Shown here piece after piece: positions 52,666 to 61,758 of a DNA stretch of 64,000 nucleotides (its first letter is position 1; each line of letters starts with the position of its first letter). The notes under the pieces were generated by a model. The model was not told the origin of the DNA and searched no databases. It saw only the letters and a list, made by a program, of their open reading frames with translations. Source of the stretch: Thioclava nitratireducens (lineage in GTDB: Bacteria > Pseudomonadota > Alphaproteobacteria > Rhodobacterales > Rhodobacteraceae). The stretch covers positions 1-64,000 of the forward strand of contig NZ_CP019439.1 in the NCBI RefSeq assembly GCF_001940525.2, written 5' to 3'. A program made the translations under genes and the position numbers.

Positions 52666-53127
52666 ATGGCCCATCCGCTTCATCATGCCGAAAGCTCTGC
52701 CCGGAAGTTCGGCGGGGTGCCGTCTGACTATCAGGCCGTCCACGATTGGTTCGATGCCTCGAAAGAGCACCTCGCGCTCTTCACGCACCGAGCCCTGCGC
52801 CACCATACCCAAGGTCTGTTCGAAGCGGAGCGTGTCTTCGGTCTGACCCTGACCAATAGCGCGGGTCGGGACATCCCCGTGCGCTGGATCGGCGAGCAAC
52901 ATGTCCGCGAAGATTGCCAAGGCCGTGTCCCGAGCATGGCGGACTGGCTGCGGCGGATCCAGCCCGAGCCATGGATGGCCAATGGCCACATCGACCGGCA
53001 TTCCGGCGATGAGCCCTGCGGCGACCCAAGGGCCGCCTGGGCATCTGAAGTCGCCGCCGGCAGAACGGTTCTTGGTTTGAAAGATTGGATGGCGGCGCGC
53101 GCGACACAAGCCACGCAAGGTGCCTGA
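52666..53127 (+). CDS. DUF6915-like plasmid protein
   Basis: A 153-residue protein: AHPLHHAESSARKFGGVPSD, then YQAVHDWFDASKEHLALFTH, RALRHHTQGLFEAERVFGLT and WIGEQHVREDCQGRVPSMAD. The His-rich HALRHH and EQHVREDC segments look like a metal-binding helical protein. Assignment to DUF6915 is by memory. It starts one base after the previous stop. Confidence 0.65.
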   Translation: MAHPLHHAESSARKFGGVPSDYQAVHDWFDASKEHLALFTHRALRHHTQGLFEAERVFGLTLTNSAGRDIPVRWIGEQHVREDCQGRVPSMADWLRRIQPEPWMANGHIDRHSGDEPCGDPRAAWASEVAAGRTVLGLKDWMAARATQATQGA

Positions 53128-53161
53128 CAGCCTCGGCCGTTTGCCAAACAAATGCTGCAGT

Positions 53162-53187
53162 GAAGCCCGGTTTGACGACCGGGCTTC
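53162..53187 (+). terminator. hairpin after the DUF6915-like gene
   Basis: GAAGCCCGG / CCGGGCTTC with an 8-base loop, 35 bases after the stop; no clear U-run. Confidence 0.45.
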
Positions 53188-53226
53188 CTGCGTAGTTTCC
53201 CCACCATTCTTCGTAAGGAGGTTCGC

Positions 53227-53547
53227 ATGACACTCGATGACATCAAGGCGGCCGTCGATGCCGGCCAGACCGTGCACTGGGCCAATACCGGCTACGTTGT
53301 CCACAAGGACCGGCTCGGTCAGTACCTGATCAGCTTTCTGCCGAACGGCAGCTGCATCGGTCTGACCGACCGGGAGGGGCACCGGTTGAATGGCAAAGAG
53401 GCGGAGTTCTTCATCGCGCAATCGAAGGACGCTGCGGAAAATCCGGGCCGCCAATCAAGATCAGACTGGCAGGAGAGGGGCGCAGCACCCGGGGGCGCGG
53501 CGGCACACCTACTCAGACGGCATCGCGAAGCCGGGGGCAGGGCATAA
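53227..53547 (+). CDS. plasmid hypothetical protein
   Basis: A 106-residue frame after AAGGAGG. The first about 65 residues (TLDDIKAAVDAGQTVHWANT, YLISFLPNGSCIGLTDREGH) look like a real small protein. The last 40 are Arg/Gly/Ala-rich and run into the intergenic motif, so the true stop may have been lost by a frameshift near 53430. Confidence 0.5.
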   Translation: MTLDDIKAAVDAGQTVHWANTGYVVHKDRLGQYLISFLPNGSCIGLTDREGHRLNGKEAEFFIAQSKDAAENPGRQSRSDWQERGAAPGGAAAHLLRRHREAGGRA

Positions 53548-53568
53548 AGGGAAAGCAAGCTTTCTGAT
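53546..53568 (+). repeat. intergenic motif copy 5
   Basis: AAAGGGAAAGCAAGCTTTCT, 87 bases before the tandem DUF736 gene. It is the most divergent copy and contains an AAGCTT palindrome. Confidence 0.4.
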
Positions 53569-53654
53569 TTGTGATCCCTCAAGGGGTCGAGAAAGCAATC
53601 CCGGATGCGCTGGCAAGGACGTCAGGCACCGGCCAATCCAAAAGGAACCATCCC

Positions 53655-54383
53655 ATGTTCGCAGGAAACCTCACCCGCAATGCCGAAACCGCAGCCGCCG
53701 AGTACACCGGCATGATCCACTCGTCACGCTTTGACATCGCCATCCAGCTTGAGGCACGGGCCAAGATGTCCGCGCGCAGTCCGGATTACGACGTGACAGC
53801 AGTCAACAAATCGGGCCGCAAGGTGCGCATCGGCACGGCCTGGAACGAGACGGGCAATACCAGCGGAAACCCCTACATCTCGATGCAGATCGATGTGGGC
53901 CTCGGCCCGTTCCGGGTCAACGCGGTGCAGACGAAAGAGGCGCGCGCGGCGCAGAGCGGCGAATTCGAGATCATCCCGCTCGTCTCGAACGGCCTGATGA
54001 AATCCGGCTCGCTCTCGGGCGAGCTCACCGCAATGGACGCCGACAACGCCTTCACCGGCTACATCGCCAACATGATGTTCGATCTGGAGTTCATGCTGAT
54101 CGAGAACAGCTACAAGTCCGAGGAGACCCACCCAGACTACCGCATCGAGGTCAGCTCGCCCCGGGGCACGCCGATCCGCGTTGGCTCGGCGTGGATGGCC
54201 AAGAGCAGCCGCACGGGCAATGACTACCTGTCGCTGCTGATCAACACGCCTGATGGCGACCTGCGTGTCAACGCCGTCCAGAACGAAGAACAGCGCGGTG
54301 GCCAGACTTTCTCGATCATTCCGTTCATCGACAGCGGTGATCAAGCGCAAGACGCGGGCGCGGGGCTGTCGCTGGTTGCCTGA
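53655..54383 (+). CDS. tandem DUF736 protein
   Basis: A 242-residue protein. Most DUF736 proteins are about 100 residues; here the fold occurs twice. The first copy has SGRKVRIGTAWNETGNTSGN, YISMQIDVGLGPFRVNAVQT; the second has RGTPIRVGSAWMAKSSRTGN, DYLSLLINTPDGDLRVNAVQ. The pattern (R)xGxAW...G.(D/P)Y(I/L)S and (F/L)RVNAVQ repeats. DUF736 proteins are plasmid-linked, of unknown biochemistry; the beta-rich repeats suggest a ligand- or nucleic-acid-binding barrel. A strong terminator follows. Confidence 0.85.
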   Translation: MFAGNLTRNAETAAAEYTGMIHSSRFDIAIQLEARAKMSARSPDYDVTAVNKSGRKVRIGTAWNETGNTSGNPYISMQIDVGLGPFRVNAVQTKEARAAQSGEFEIIPLVSNGLMKSGSLSGELTAMDADNAFTGYIANMMFDLEFMLIENSYKSEETHPDYRIEVSSPRGTPIRVGSAWMAKSSRTGNDYLSLLINTPDGDLRVNAVQNEEQRGGQTFSIIPFIDSGDQAQDAGAGLSLVA

Positions 54384-54413
54384 TCAGCGCGCGAGGTGAG
54401 ACGATCTGAACCG

Positions 54414-54447
54414 AAAGGGGAGCCGTGGGATCACGGTTCCCCTTTTT
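54414..54447 (+). terminator. rho-independent terminator after DUF736
   Basis: AAAGGGGAGCCGTG / CACGGTTCCCCTTTTT with a 4-base loop and U-run on the plus strand, 30 bases after the stop. Confidence 0.8.
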
Positions 54448-54500
54448 CCATGTCTGGCTGCACGACGCACGCATCTGCTTGCGATCTGCTGAACTTGATA

Positions 54501-54512
54501 TACGATAATATA
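54501..54512 (+). repeat. 12-bp AT-rich motif copy A
   Basis: TACGATAATATA lies 8 bases before the next gene start. Its exact inverse occurs at 62257-62268 before mobC. Confidence 0.45.
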
Positions 54513-54519
54513 TTATTGA

Positions 54520-55074
54520 ATGGGCGAGGGTAGGCACATGGTGGCGAGACTGGGAAAAGCTCCGTGGTTCGAGAGCTTTGATGTAGACGCCGAGGTTGAA
54601 GAGCTTCTTGCTCATATCGAGCGTTGCACCGGATTTGCGCTGCCTGAACGACAGCGTGATGTCATCATGACCCATGCAAGGGCAAAGCTCGACAGGACAA
54701 GGCAGGCATATCTGGAGGCCAAGGCGGCGGGAAAGCCGGTGTCCACATCGCGGCGTGCGTATCTGACCGACCTGCAGGACACGATCTTTATGGCGATCCC
54801 GGAGGAGAATCTCGCGCGGATGCCGCTGCGCGAGCAGGTTCTCAACGACCCGTCATTTTACGCGGATGCCATGCACCGCGCCGCCGCGATTAGCGAAGAT
54901 GAGCTATTCATGGTGCTGTCCTCTTCGCTGAAAGACATGACCGTTCAAGACGCCCAGGCCTTTGTCTCAAAGCTCTGGCACAGCACGATTGACGACAATG
55001 CCCGTAAATACGCCGAAACCCTGAAGCGCCCCGAGCGTGAAATCATGCCGCGGCGGCCTGGGAACACGGTGTAA
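54520..55074 (+). CDS. plasmid hypothetical protein
   Basis: A 184-residue, mostly helical protein from an ATG at 54520 (a second Met at 54538). It has WFESFDVDAEVEELLAHIER, then RQRDVIMTHARAKLDRTRQA and MAIPEENLARMPLREQVLND. No family is recognised. Helical and charged, it may be DNA-associated. It begins right after an AT-rich 12-bp motif. Confidence 0.6.
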   Translation: MGEGRHMVARLGKAPWFESFDVDAEVEELLAHIERCTGFALPERQRDVIMTHARAKLDRTRQAYLEAKAAGKPVSTSRRAYLTDLQDTIFMAIPEENLARMPLREQVLNDPSFYADAMHRAAAISEDELFMVLSSSLKDMTVQDAQAFVSKLWHSTIDDNARKYAETLKRPEREIMPRRPGNTV

Positions 55075-55204
55075 CATCGAAGCTATTCTCTTGGCTTGAG
55101 CCGTACCGAGGTTGGCCGCCTCAAATCCCCATTCCCAAAGGTGGCACTCTGTGCAGCGCGCGAAAGCCGTTGAAGGCGCTGTGGGGACGACTACTGTCGC
55201 CAAC

Positions 55205-55804
55205 ATGATGAAACGGGATCACATGCGCGTCTTCTTCCGGCGAACCGCGGCGCTTGCCGCCTTTGTCGCGCTGCTCTGGGCGATCCAAGTCGTCAATTGG
55301 ATCACCGGCTACGGCCTGAACCCGGCCTTCGGCCTGATCCCCAGGCACGGCAGCGGGTTGGATGGTGTCATCGCTATGCCCCTCCTGCTTGGGAGCTTCT
55401 CGCACCTGATGGCCAATACGCCGCCGCTCCTGGTGATGGGTGGGCTGCTGGTGGCAACGACCACGCGAGGCTTACTGTCGGTGAACGCCGTGGTGATCGG
55501 CCTAGGGGGCGGTCTCGTGTGGTTGTTCGGCGGCTCGGCGATCCATATCGGTGCGTCGGGGCTGATCTTCGGCTGGTTTGGCTTCCTCATCGCGCGCGGT
55601 CTTGTGGATCGCTCTCCGATCACGCTGGGCGCGGCGCTGGTGGTCGGTGTCCTCTATGGCTCTATTCTCTGGGGCGTTCTTCCGGGCCAACCCGGCGTGT
55701 CGTGGGAGGCGCATCTCTTCGGCGCTATCGCGGGCGCGGGCGCTGCGTTCCTAATCCGAACGCATGTCCATGCGCCGCGCCTCGGCGGCATCGATCTGAA
55801 CTGA
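55205..55804 (+). CDS. rhomboid family intramembrane serine protease
   Basis: A 199-residue protein from the ATG at 55205 (upstream residues read as non-coding). Six hydrophobic helices; [20 protein letters not shown] is the rhomboid TM2 region, the nucleophile is in [20 protein letters not shown] (GxSG), and the catalytic His is in [20 protein letters not shown]. Both catalytic residues are present, so it is a probable active protease. Unlike the copy at 10959 it has a canonical GASG. Confidence 0.85.
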   Translation: MMKRDHMRVFFRRTAALAAFVALLWAIQVVNWITGYGLNPAFGLIPRHGSGLDGVIAMPLLLGSFSHLMANTPPLLVMGGLLVATTTRGLLSVNAVVIGLGGGLVWLFGGSAIHIGASGLIFGWFGFLIARGLVDRSPITLGAALVVGVLYGSILWGVLPGQPGVSWEAHLFGAIAGAGAAFLIRTHVHAPRLGGIDLN

Positions 55805-56083
55805 ACCAGTGCAATCGGGCCTAAGCTGCCGATCGACCTCGTTTGGTGCAGCGTATGCTTCATGATCTTGCCAAGAAAGTGCTCTGAACGGTTGCCGTGA
55901 CTTCTCGAAGGATGGAAATGGCCCACGTTGTTGTCCTCTCCTCTCGTAAACAGAGAAGAGGTGGAGTGGACCAGAACTTACTCGGCAAGTGGGCTCGCAG
56001 GTCTGGGCCAAGGAAAAGTGTCGGATTGCGCCCTAGCAGCTACGCAGTCATAGTGCCACTGAGGGCAGGCGGGAGCAAATAGC

Positions 56084-58060
56084 ATGGACGTTCGAATTCA
56101 AACCGGCTGGGACAACGACCCCGCAGGGCGCATTCGAAACTTATCGCTTGCTCCGAATGCCAAGAACTCACTTTTCCCACTTTTTGAAGCTGTGATGAAC
56201 TCCATTCACGCCGTCGAAGACAGATTTGGCAAGGATAATCTCAGCAAGGGCGAAGTCACAATCGAACTGCACCGCACTGAATCTGGGGAGATGGAAGGCT
56301 TTACTATTTCTGACAATGGAATTGGCTTTAACGAAAGCAATCTCGAGTCTTTTCGTCGAATGGACTCACGTGCCAAAGAAAAGATTGGCGGAAAAGGCGT
56401 AGGGCGCCTTGTTTGGCTCAAGGTGCTGGACGAGGTGCGTATCCAAAGTGTTTATGATGACGGGTCCATCGGTCGTTCTATTTCTTTTGATTTCAAGGTT
56501 TCCAACCCAACGGACAATCTGACCCTTGCGCCAGCGGATCAAAGCACTCCAGGCTCAATTATTCAGTTGACTCCCTACAAACGTGACTACGCTCTGCACA
56601 TACCGAAGAAGGCAAGCACGATCACAAATCGGCTTTTGGCTCATTTCATCAGTTACTTCATCAATATTAGTCATCCAAAAATTACGGTCTGTGATGTTGA
56701 TGCCGAGATAGACCTGTTCGATGCATTCTCAGAATCAGTTGAGCGCGATGCAGATTATCGGTTCACTTTGTCCGCATCTGGCGGGTCCGAAGATTTTGTC
56801 TGCCACTGTTTTCTGCTTCCCAAAGCAATCTCTGACGACGAAAGAAGCACGAACGCACTTTACCTTGGAGCAAACGGACGTGCTGTAAAACGGTTCGACA
56901 TGGACGGGGTGATTGGCCTTAAGGCTATCGATAATAAATTCGCATTCCTTGGGTATATTGAAAGTGCGGCCCTCGATGAATCTGTGAATGACACTAGAAC
57001 GGACTTCTCTTTGTCAGAAGATGAGATTGAGAGCATCGTCGATCAGGCGAAAGAGCGCGTCAAGGAGTTCCTCGCCCCCGAACTCGCTGAGATTCGAGAG
57101 AAGCAGACAGGCATTGTCAGCGCCCTCCGCATCGAGCATCCTCGTTTCCTTAGTATTCAAGGAACGGACGCTGAAGTCGCGGAAACGCTCCATTACGGCA
57201 CGAACCGGAAAGAGGACATATTTGTGGAAATGTCCCGTCAGTCGCTACGACAATATGAACGCCGTAAGAATGCTTTCAAACGGTCAATTGAGAAGAAGCT
57301 GCCTGACGTGGAGGCGAAGGCCAAAGAGTATGTGGCAGAACTGAAGCAAGAGTCGGTGTCGTCGCTTGCTGAATATGTCATGAAGCGCAAGTTGGTTCTC
57401 GACGTGTTCGAAGAGAGCTTGAAATTCAAGCCTAATACAGATCAAGATTCCGAGTATGAGGACGTTCTCCACGACATAATCTGCCCTCTGAAATCCACTT
57501 CCTCGGATTTGGATTACGACGATCACAATTTATGGATCGTTGACGACCGACTGGCATTCTACTCATATTTCAACTCTGACACCCGCATGGAAAAGCAAGT
57601 GTCAGATCCCACTCACCCAAAAGATAGGCCAGACGTCTCCATTTTCGACCTTGGCCTTGGCTTTGAAAATGAAGACAAGTCCTCCCCAATCACTATTGTG
57701 GAATTCAAGCGTCCGAAAATCGACAACTACACGTTGGAGAAAAACCCCATCACGCAAGTCCGAAAATATGTTGAAGACATGCGAAAGTCTGGTGAGGCGA
57801 TCAAGTATGACGGGACTCCCATACGCTCAATCGAAGAAACTACGCCGTTCATGTGTCACATCATCGCGGATATAACGCCCAAGCTACGTGATGTCATGAA
57901 GGCTCTCGGGAGCTTCCACCGAAAGGCGGGTTCAAACACATACTATTCGTGGGACGCGTCCTATTCGATTTTTATCGAGGTCTCGTCTTTCAAAGACGTT
58001 CTCGAGTCCGCTAAGTCACGCAACCGAGCATTCTTTGAACGTATCGGGATCTCGGTATAA
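56084..58060 (+). CDS. GHKL ATPase with PD-(D/E)XK-like C-terminus, probable defence protein
   Basis: A 658-residue protein. The N-terminal Bergerat ATP fold has LFEAVMNSIHA (N-box, E35/N39), ISDNGIGF (D77, G79, G81) and IGGKGVGR (102-107). The middle (310-450) is charged and helical. The C-terminal about 120 residues look like a PD-(D/E)XK nuclease: DRPDVSIFDLG (P516-D517) followed by IVEFKRP (E540, K542), then a Q558 in PITQVRKYV. HNLWIVDDRLAFYSYF (482-497) precedes it. Base composition is AT-richer than the surroundings. No partner overlaps it; an Abi_2-like gene is convergent. It may act alone. Function is inferred; the exact system is not one I can name. Confidence 0.6.
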   Translation: MDVRIQTGWDNDPAGRIRNLSLAPNAKNSLFPLFEAVMNSIHAVEDRFGKDNLSKGEVTIELHRTESGEMEGFTISDNGIGFNESNLESFRRMDSRAKEKIGGKGVGRLVWLKVLDEVRIQSVYDDGSIGRSISFDFKVSNPTDNLTLAPADQSTPGSIIQLTPYKRDYALHIPKKASTITNRLLAHFISYFINISHPKITVCDVDAEIDLFDAFSESVERDADYRFTLSASGGSEDFVCHCFLLPKAISDDERSTNALYLGANGRAVKRFDMDGVIGLKAIDNKFAFLGYIESAALDESVNDTRTDFSLSEDEIESIVDQAKERVKEFLAPELAEIREKQTGIVSALRIEHPRFLSIQGTDAEVAETLHYGTNRKEDIFVEMSRQSLRQYERRKNAFKRSIEKKLPDVEAKAKEYVAELKQESVSSLAEYVMKRKLVLDVFEESLKFKPNTDQDSEYEDVLHDIICPLKSTSSDLDYDDHNLWIVDDRLAFYSYFNSDTRMEKQVSDPTHPKDRPDVSIFDLGLGFENEDKSSPITIVEFKRPKIDNYTLEKNPITQVRKYVEDMRKSGEAIKYDGTPIRSIEETTPFMCHIIADITPKLRDVMKALGSFHRKAGSNTYYSWDASYSIFIEVSSFKDVLESAKSRNRAFFERIGISV

Positions 58061-58245
58061 TTAAGTTTGCTTCCGCGTTTCTCTGCCACTTTAACTAATG
58101 CGCAGGGAACCACCACTTTCCACCCTTCCTCGCGGAACGTAGCGCCAACCCACTCCTCATAAAGAAGGTGACCTGCAACGCAGCTTTTCTGAACCGACCT
58201 TTCGGGACATCGTGCGGCAATGTCGGATAGCAGGAAGTCGGCGGG

Positions 58246-59226
58246 TCAGTTCCAGATGGCCTGGTACTCCCAGCCCTCCGGGAACCCGGCTGTCTGCGGA
58301 CGAATTTCGTAAGGGAGGTCTTGGGTCAAGATCTTGTCGCGAAGACGGATGTGCCACCTGGTGCGCGGATAATACTGCCGCAGCATGAAGATCATGATGA
58401 CGATCGCGCTGTAAATCTTTTTCGTGGGCGCATCGTCCCCCATCCTGGGCTGGCGGAGGTGGTCGAGCTGTCCAAATGTCGTTTTTGGGGGAACCCCAGG
58501 GCTGTTAACCAAGGGCTTGTTCCACGTTCGGGCGTGATGTGCGCAGCTGTTGCGGACGTCATTGAGCGCTGTGATCCATGAAGCGAATGTCTTCATGGGG
58601 AGGTCCGGGTGAATACGCGCCGCGATTGCCATTTTGTTTTTGTCGGACAGGTGGGCGATAATGTGGGTCAGGTTGCCCCAGGTCCATGTCCCAGCCTCGA
58701 TCCAAATCGGTGGAGGACCAAAGTACTTTAGTGCGAAGTGCTTCGCGAAGTCCTCTTTAGAGCTTCTGAAGTGCTGATCCAGTCCGGCTATGAAGAGCTC
58801 GAGAGGCGTGCTGCCATCTTCGCCCTTTTCGCTGAAGCGATCCTTGTATGAGCGTCTGTCGCGATGCGCATGTGGTCCCAGCTCCCCAAGGACTTCAATC
58901 ATCGCGGTTCTAACCGCGATCTCGATGCGCTCAATCGCGTCCAGAAGCTCGATGCGCAAGGTTTTGTCGAAGAGATAGAAGTTGATAGCCTGATCGAAGG
59001 ACGTACCCTCTTTGAACTTGTCGCATCGGACCTTCTGCTCCGTCTCGCCGTCTGGAGTTGGGATCGGGCAGAAGTCACGATAAGGATACCCAAACGCGCT
59101 GAGTCGGTAGTATCCGATGCGGTGCAGGGAGCGCTCGGCATGGTCTCGGTCAGGGATTTCCATACCCCTCATCAACATGATGTCGATGCATTCATCGATC
59201 GACTTGTGCTGCTTGAGGTACTTCAA
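58246..59226 (-). CDS. Abi_2-like abortive-infection protein with HEPN motif
   Basis: A 326-residue protein from a TTG at 59226 (no earlier ATG; alternative Met at residue 18). It has HAERSLHRIGYYRLSAFGYP, then NFYLFDKTLRIELLDAIERI and EIAVRTAMIEVLGELGPHAH, and NDVRNSCAHHARTWN at 222-236. The R225-x4-H230 is the catalytic arginine-histidine pair of HEPN ribonucleases. Abi_2 (AbiD/AbiF type) proteins kill or arrest the cell on phage infection. It converges with the GHKL gene, 185 bases apart. Confidence 0.75.
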   Translation of the reverse strand: MKYLKQHKSIDECIDIMLMRGMEIPDRDHAERSLHRIGYYRLSAFGYPYRDFCPIPTPDGETEQKVRCDKFKEGTSFDQAINFYLFDKTLRIELLDAIERIEIAVRTAMIEVLGELGPHAHRDRRSYKDRFSEKGEDGSTPLELFIAGLDQHFRSSKEDFAKHFALKYFGPPPIWIEAGTWTWGNLTHIIAHLSDKNKMAIAARIHPDLPMKTFASWITALNDVRNSCAHHARTWNKPLVNSPGVPPKTTFGQLDHLRQPRMGDDAPTKKIYSAIVIMIFMLRQYYPRTRWHIRLRDKILTQDLPYEIRPQTAGFPEGWEYQAIWN

Positions 59227-60086
59227 TGTTGATACGGCGATGTCCAGAAATTAGAAGACCGGGCTGTAACGAGGCGACTGAGGCCAGGTCAGGGAGCACC
59301 GGTCATAAGGCAATAATGTATAATAGTGTCCGCGCTGACGATGTCAACATTGTAGACGGGGCACCGAACGGTGAGGCAACGCGGGATGTCAGTTCAGTGC
59401 GCCGAGACTTGATCGTGGCTGCGCTTTGCGGCTATTGGAGCCAATTACTGCGGACTCCCGCTACCCGCCCATTACGTCGAATGCTTGGACAAGTAATCTG
59501 TATAGTCGGTAGCGGCGTCGCCAGCACATCAACCTTGGGCTAAGCCTTGCGGCCTCCCCTGCTCGGCTTCGCGTGTCGCAGGGGATAACGGCCCTTCGGT
59601 CCGTCGCGCATTCGGCCATGCGGCCTCACCGCGGCGTCGTACCCGGCATCCCGGTTTGCCCGTCTCGCGAGCACGTCTCTCCCTGGCCGCTCCGCCGGAT
59701 TGCGCTCTGGTCTGTTTTGGCCCGAGGCCAAAACGATCCCGCCACTTCATCCGTCTCCCGCGTCCGGTCGGTCCGTTTGCCTGCTCGGGTCGGGCAAACC
59801 TACCCTTAAAACACACACACATGAGCGCGGAAGCATATCCTCCGGATGGCCCCCAAATCAGCCCGCCTCAAGGATCGCAAAACTTTTCGGCGAGGGCACG
59901 GCCTGTGACGCGGGGCGGTCCCGTGCGTGAGCGCGGGCCTGTGTCGGGTGCTGCGCTCGGAAAACTTTTGCGCCCGGCAAGCCGGCGGCTGCGCCGTCCC
60001 TGACCCGGGCAGATTCGGAAACCAAGCATTCGGCCATGCCCCCACACTCACGTGGTGGCTCCTCAACCGAACACTGGAGACCAGAC
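59227..60086. other. 860-base gene-free region
   Basis: The first 310 bases are AT-richer, following the defence pair. From about 59540 the composition becomes very GC-rich, with an ACACACACAC tract near 59812 and no frame with plausible codon use; long frames here are antisense to each other. No tRNA or clear terminator was seen. Confidence 0.5.
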
Positions 60087-61016
60087 ATGGCTTACGACAC
60101 CGCAAACACCTACGAGACCATCGAGCTTTTCGGACTGACCGAGAAGAACGCACAGCTGCCGATCCCGGAAGATCACATCCTGACCGACCACATCATCCGC
60201 GAGAGCTTCGAGGCTCTGCTCGGTCAATTGCGAAATACCGGGCTCGAGGCGGAAATCGAACCACTGGCCCACGGGTTGGCGACGATACTGCAGCGGCGCA
60301 AGGTGGCACTTGGCAAGGAGATCGACCGCACCGCCGACAAAATCGGCGCACTGGCAAAATCCCATGACGGATCGGAGATCGCCGAGACTGCGCTTGAAGA
60401 AGCGCAGGCGCGCTTTCTGCAGCTGCGCGAGATTGTCGGCGCCATAGAGGTGATGAGCGAGGCTGCGGCGGAATGCTACGAGATCGAGACGGGCCACGCC
60501 TTCATCCCGGCCGCCGGGTCGCGCGCAAGCGTCCGGGCGCAAGAGACCGGGGCGGTGTTCGAGGCGCGGCAGCTCCTCGAGCAGCACGACCGGGAAACCG
60601 CCGAGAAGTCGAAAGTCGAGGGGGTGCCTCTGATCGTCTCGGGCGCAACCGACTGGACCGATGTCGATGTGATCTTCAACACGCTCGACAAGGTTCGGGA
60701 GCGGATCAAGCAGAACCGCAATCAGGAAATCTTCCTCTGCCACAAGGGTGGCAAGCACGGGGCGGAGATGATTGCGGCTCGGTGGGCCCGGGCACGCGGG
60801 GTCGCACAAGCGCGCTTCGATCCGCGCTGGTCCGCGCATGGGCGGGCGGCACCGTTCAAGTGCAACGACGAGATGCTGGACGACAAGTTCGCGGCGACGG
60901 GGGTTGTGCTCTTCGGCGGCAACGGGGTCGCGCTGAACCTCGGGCAGAAGGCGGAAGCGAAAGGCCTGACGGTCATGCGGGTTGCGGACCCGGCGAAGAA
61001 GGCGTCGCAGGATTGA
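60087..61016 (+). CDS. DUF2493 (SLOG-fold) plasmid protein
   Basis: A 309-residue protein. The N-terminal half is helical (ELFGLTEKNAQLPIPEDHIL, IIRESFEALLGQLRNTGLEA, VEGVPLIVSGATDWTDVDVI). The C-terminal DUF2493 part has VSGATDWTDVD, FLCHKGGKHGAEMIAARWAR and TGVVLFGGNGVALNLGQKAE, resembling the YspA/SLOG nucleotide-derivative-binding fold. The related SLOG proteins sense or make nucleotide signals. It is common on roseobacter plasmids near mobilisation genes. Confidence 0.8.
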   Translation: MAYDTANTYETIELFGLTEKNAQLPIPEDHILTDHIIRESFEALLGQLRNTGLEAEIEPLAHGLATILQRRKVALGKEIDRTADKIGALAKSHDGSEIAETALEEAQARFLQLREIVGAIEVMSEAAAECYEIETGHAFIPAAGSRASVRAQETGAVFEARQLLEQHDRETAEKSKVEGVPLIVSGATDWTDVDVIFNTLDKVRERIKQNRNQEIFLCHKGGKHGAEMIAARWARARGVAQARFDPRWSAHGRAAPFKCNDEMLDDKFAATGVVLFGGNGVALNLGQKAEAKGLTVMRVADPAKKASQD

Positions 61017-61551
61017 AGAGAGAGGGTCGCCTTCGGGCGGCCCTTTCGTCATGTCTCATGGCGCGTGCGATCGGTCACACTTGATCAGCAACTCGCGGCG
61101 GCCAGCACCGTCATCGCTCTACCCGGTCCGTCAGAGTTCGTCCCATCCGCATCGGTAGGGGCTGGGGATGGTGCGCACCTCGCACATCGTCAGCAGCGCA
61201 AGACCGAGGGGTCGAGACGTCGCACATGAGGCTGAACACTTGCGGGTCCCTCGGGTGGTGTTTCGGAACATAGCATCCACGCGGGCGGGCGTCATCAGCA
61301 CCCCGGCCAGGCTCGGCGGGACGCGGACGCGGATGGTGGCGGCTGCGTGATGGCAAGGGTCATCCGGATCACTCCTTTTTGCTCATAGATGTGGATCGCA
61401 CGGGGTCGGCCCAATCGTGCCCTCCGCTGACGCTTCGGCAAGCACAAATACGGCTTCCACGGCAGAGCCGCGGACCCTCCGCATTTGCGCTTGCGACCGG
61501 GCCTCTTGCCCCCGTGCTGGGTGATCCTCATCGCAATAAGGAGTAACCCAA
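61017..61551. other. 535-base gene-free region
   Basis: GC-rich, with only frames overlapping on opposite strands (for example 61111-61356 minus). I see no gene, RNA gene or repeat here beyond a short GAGAGAGGG near the DUF2493 stop. Confidence 0.45.
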
Positions 61552-61758
61552 ATGACCAACCACTACGTCGCCACCGTCCCCGTCAAGTTCACCGATACCG
61601 ATGGCCAGGAGCGCACCCGCTTCCAACGCGTGGGCGCGATGTTCCGCAACACCCGCAACGGGGACGGATCGGAGTTCTTCAGCCTCAAGCTCGACTTCCC
61701 GGTCGCGGTCTCGGAGCTGGTGATGTTCCCACCGAGCGCGAAAGATCCCCAGGACTAA
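61552..61758 (+). CDS. small plasmid hypothetical protein
   Basis: Sixty-eight residues after AAGGAGTAACCCAAATG: TNHYVATVPVKFTDTDGQER, then RFQRVGAMFRNTRNGDGSEF and FFSLKLDFPVAVSELVMFPP. A small beta-rich protein of the size of plasmid DUFs; function unknown. The strong ribosome site supports it. Confidence 0.7.
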   Translation: MTNHYVATVPVKFTDTDGQERTRFQRVGAMFRNTRNGDGSEFFSLKLDFPVAVSELVMFPPSAKDPQD

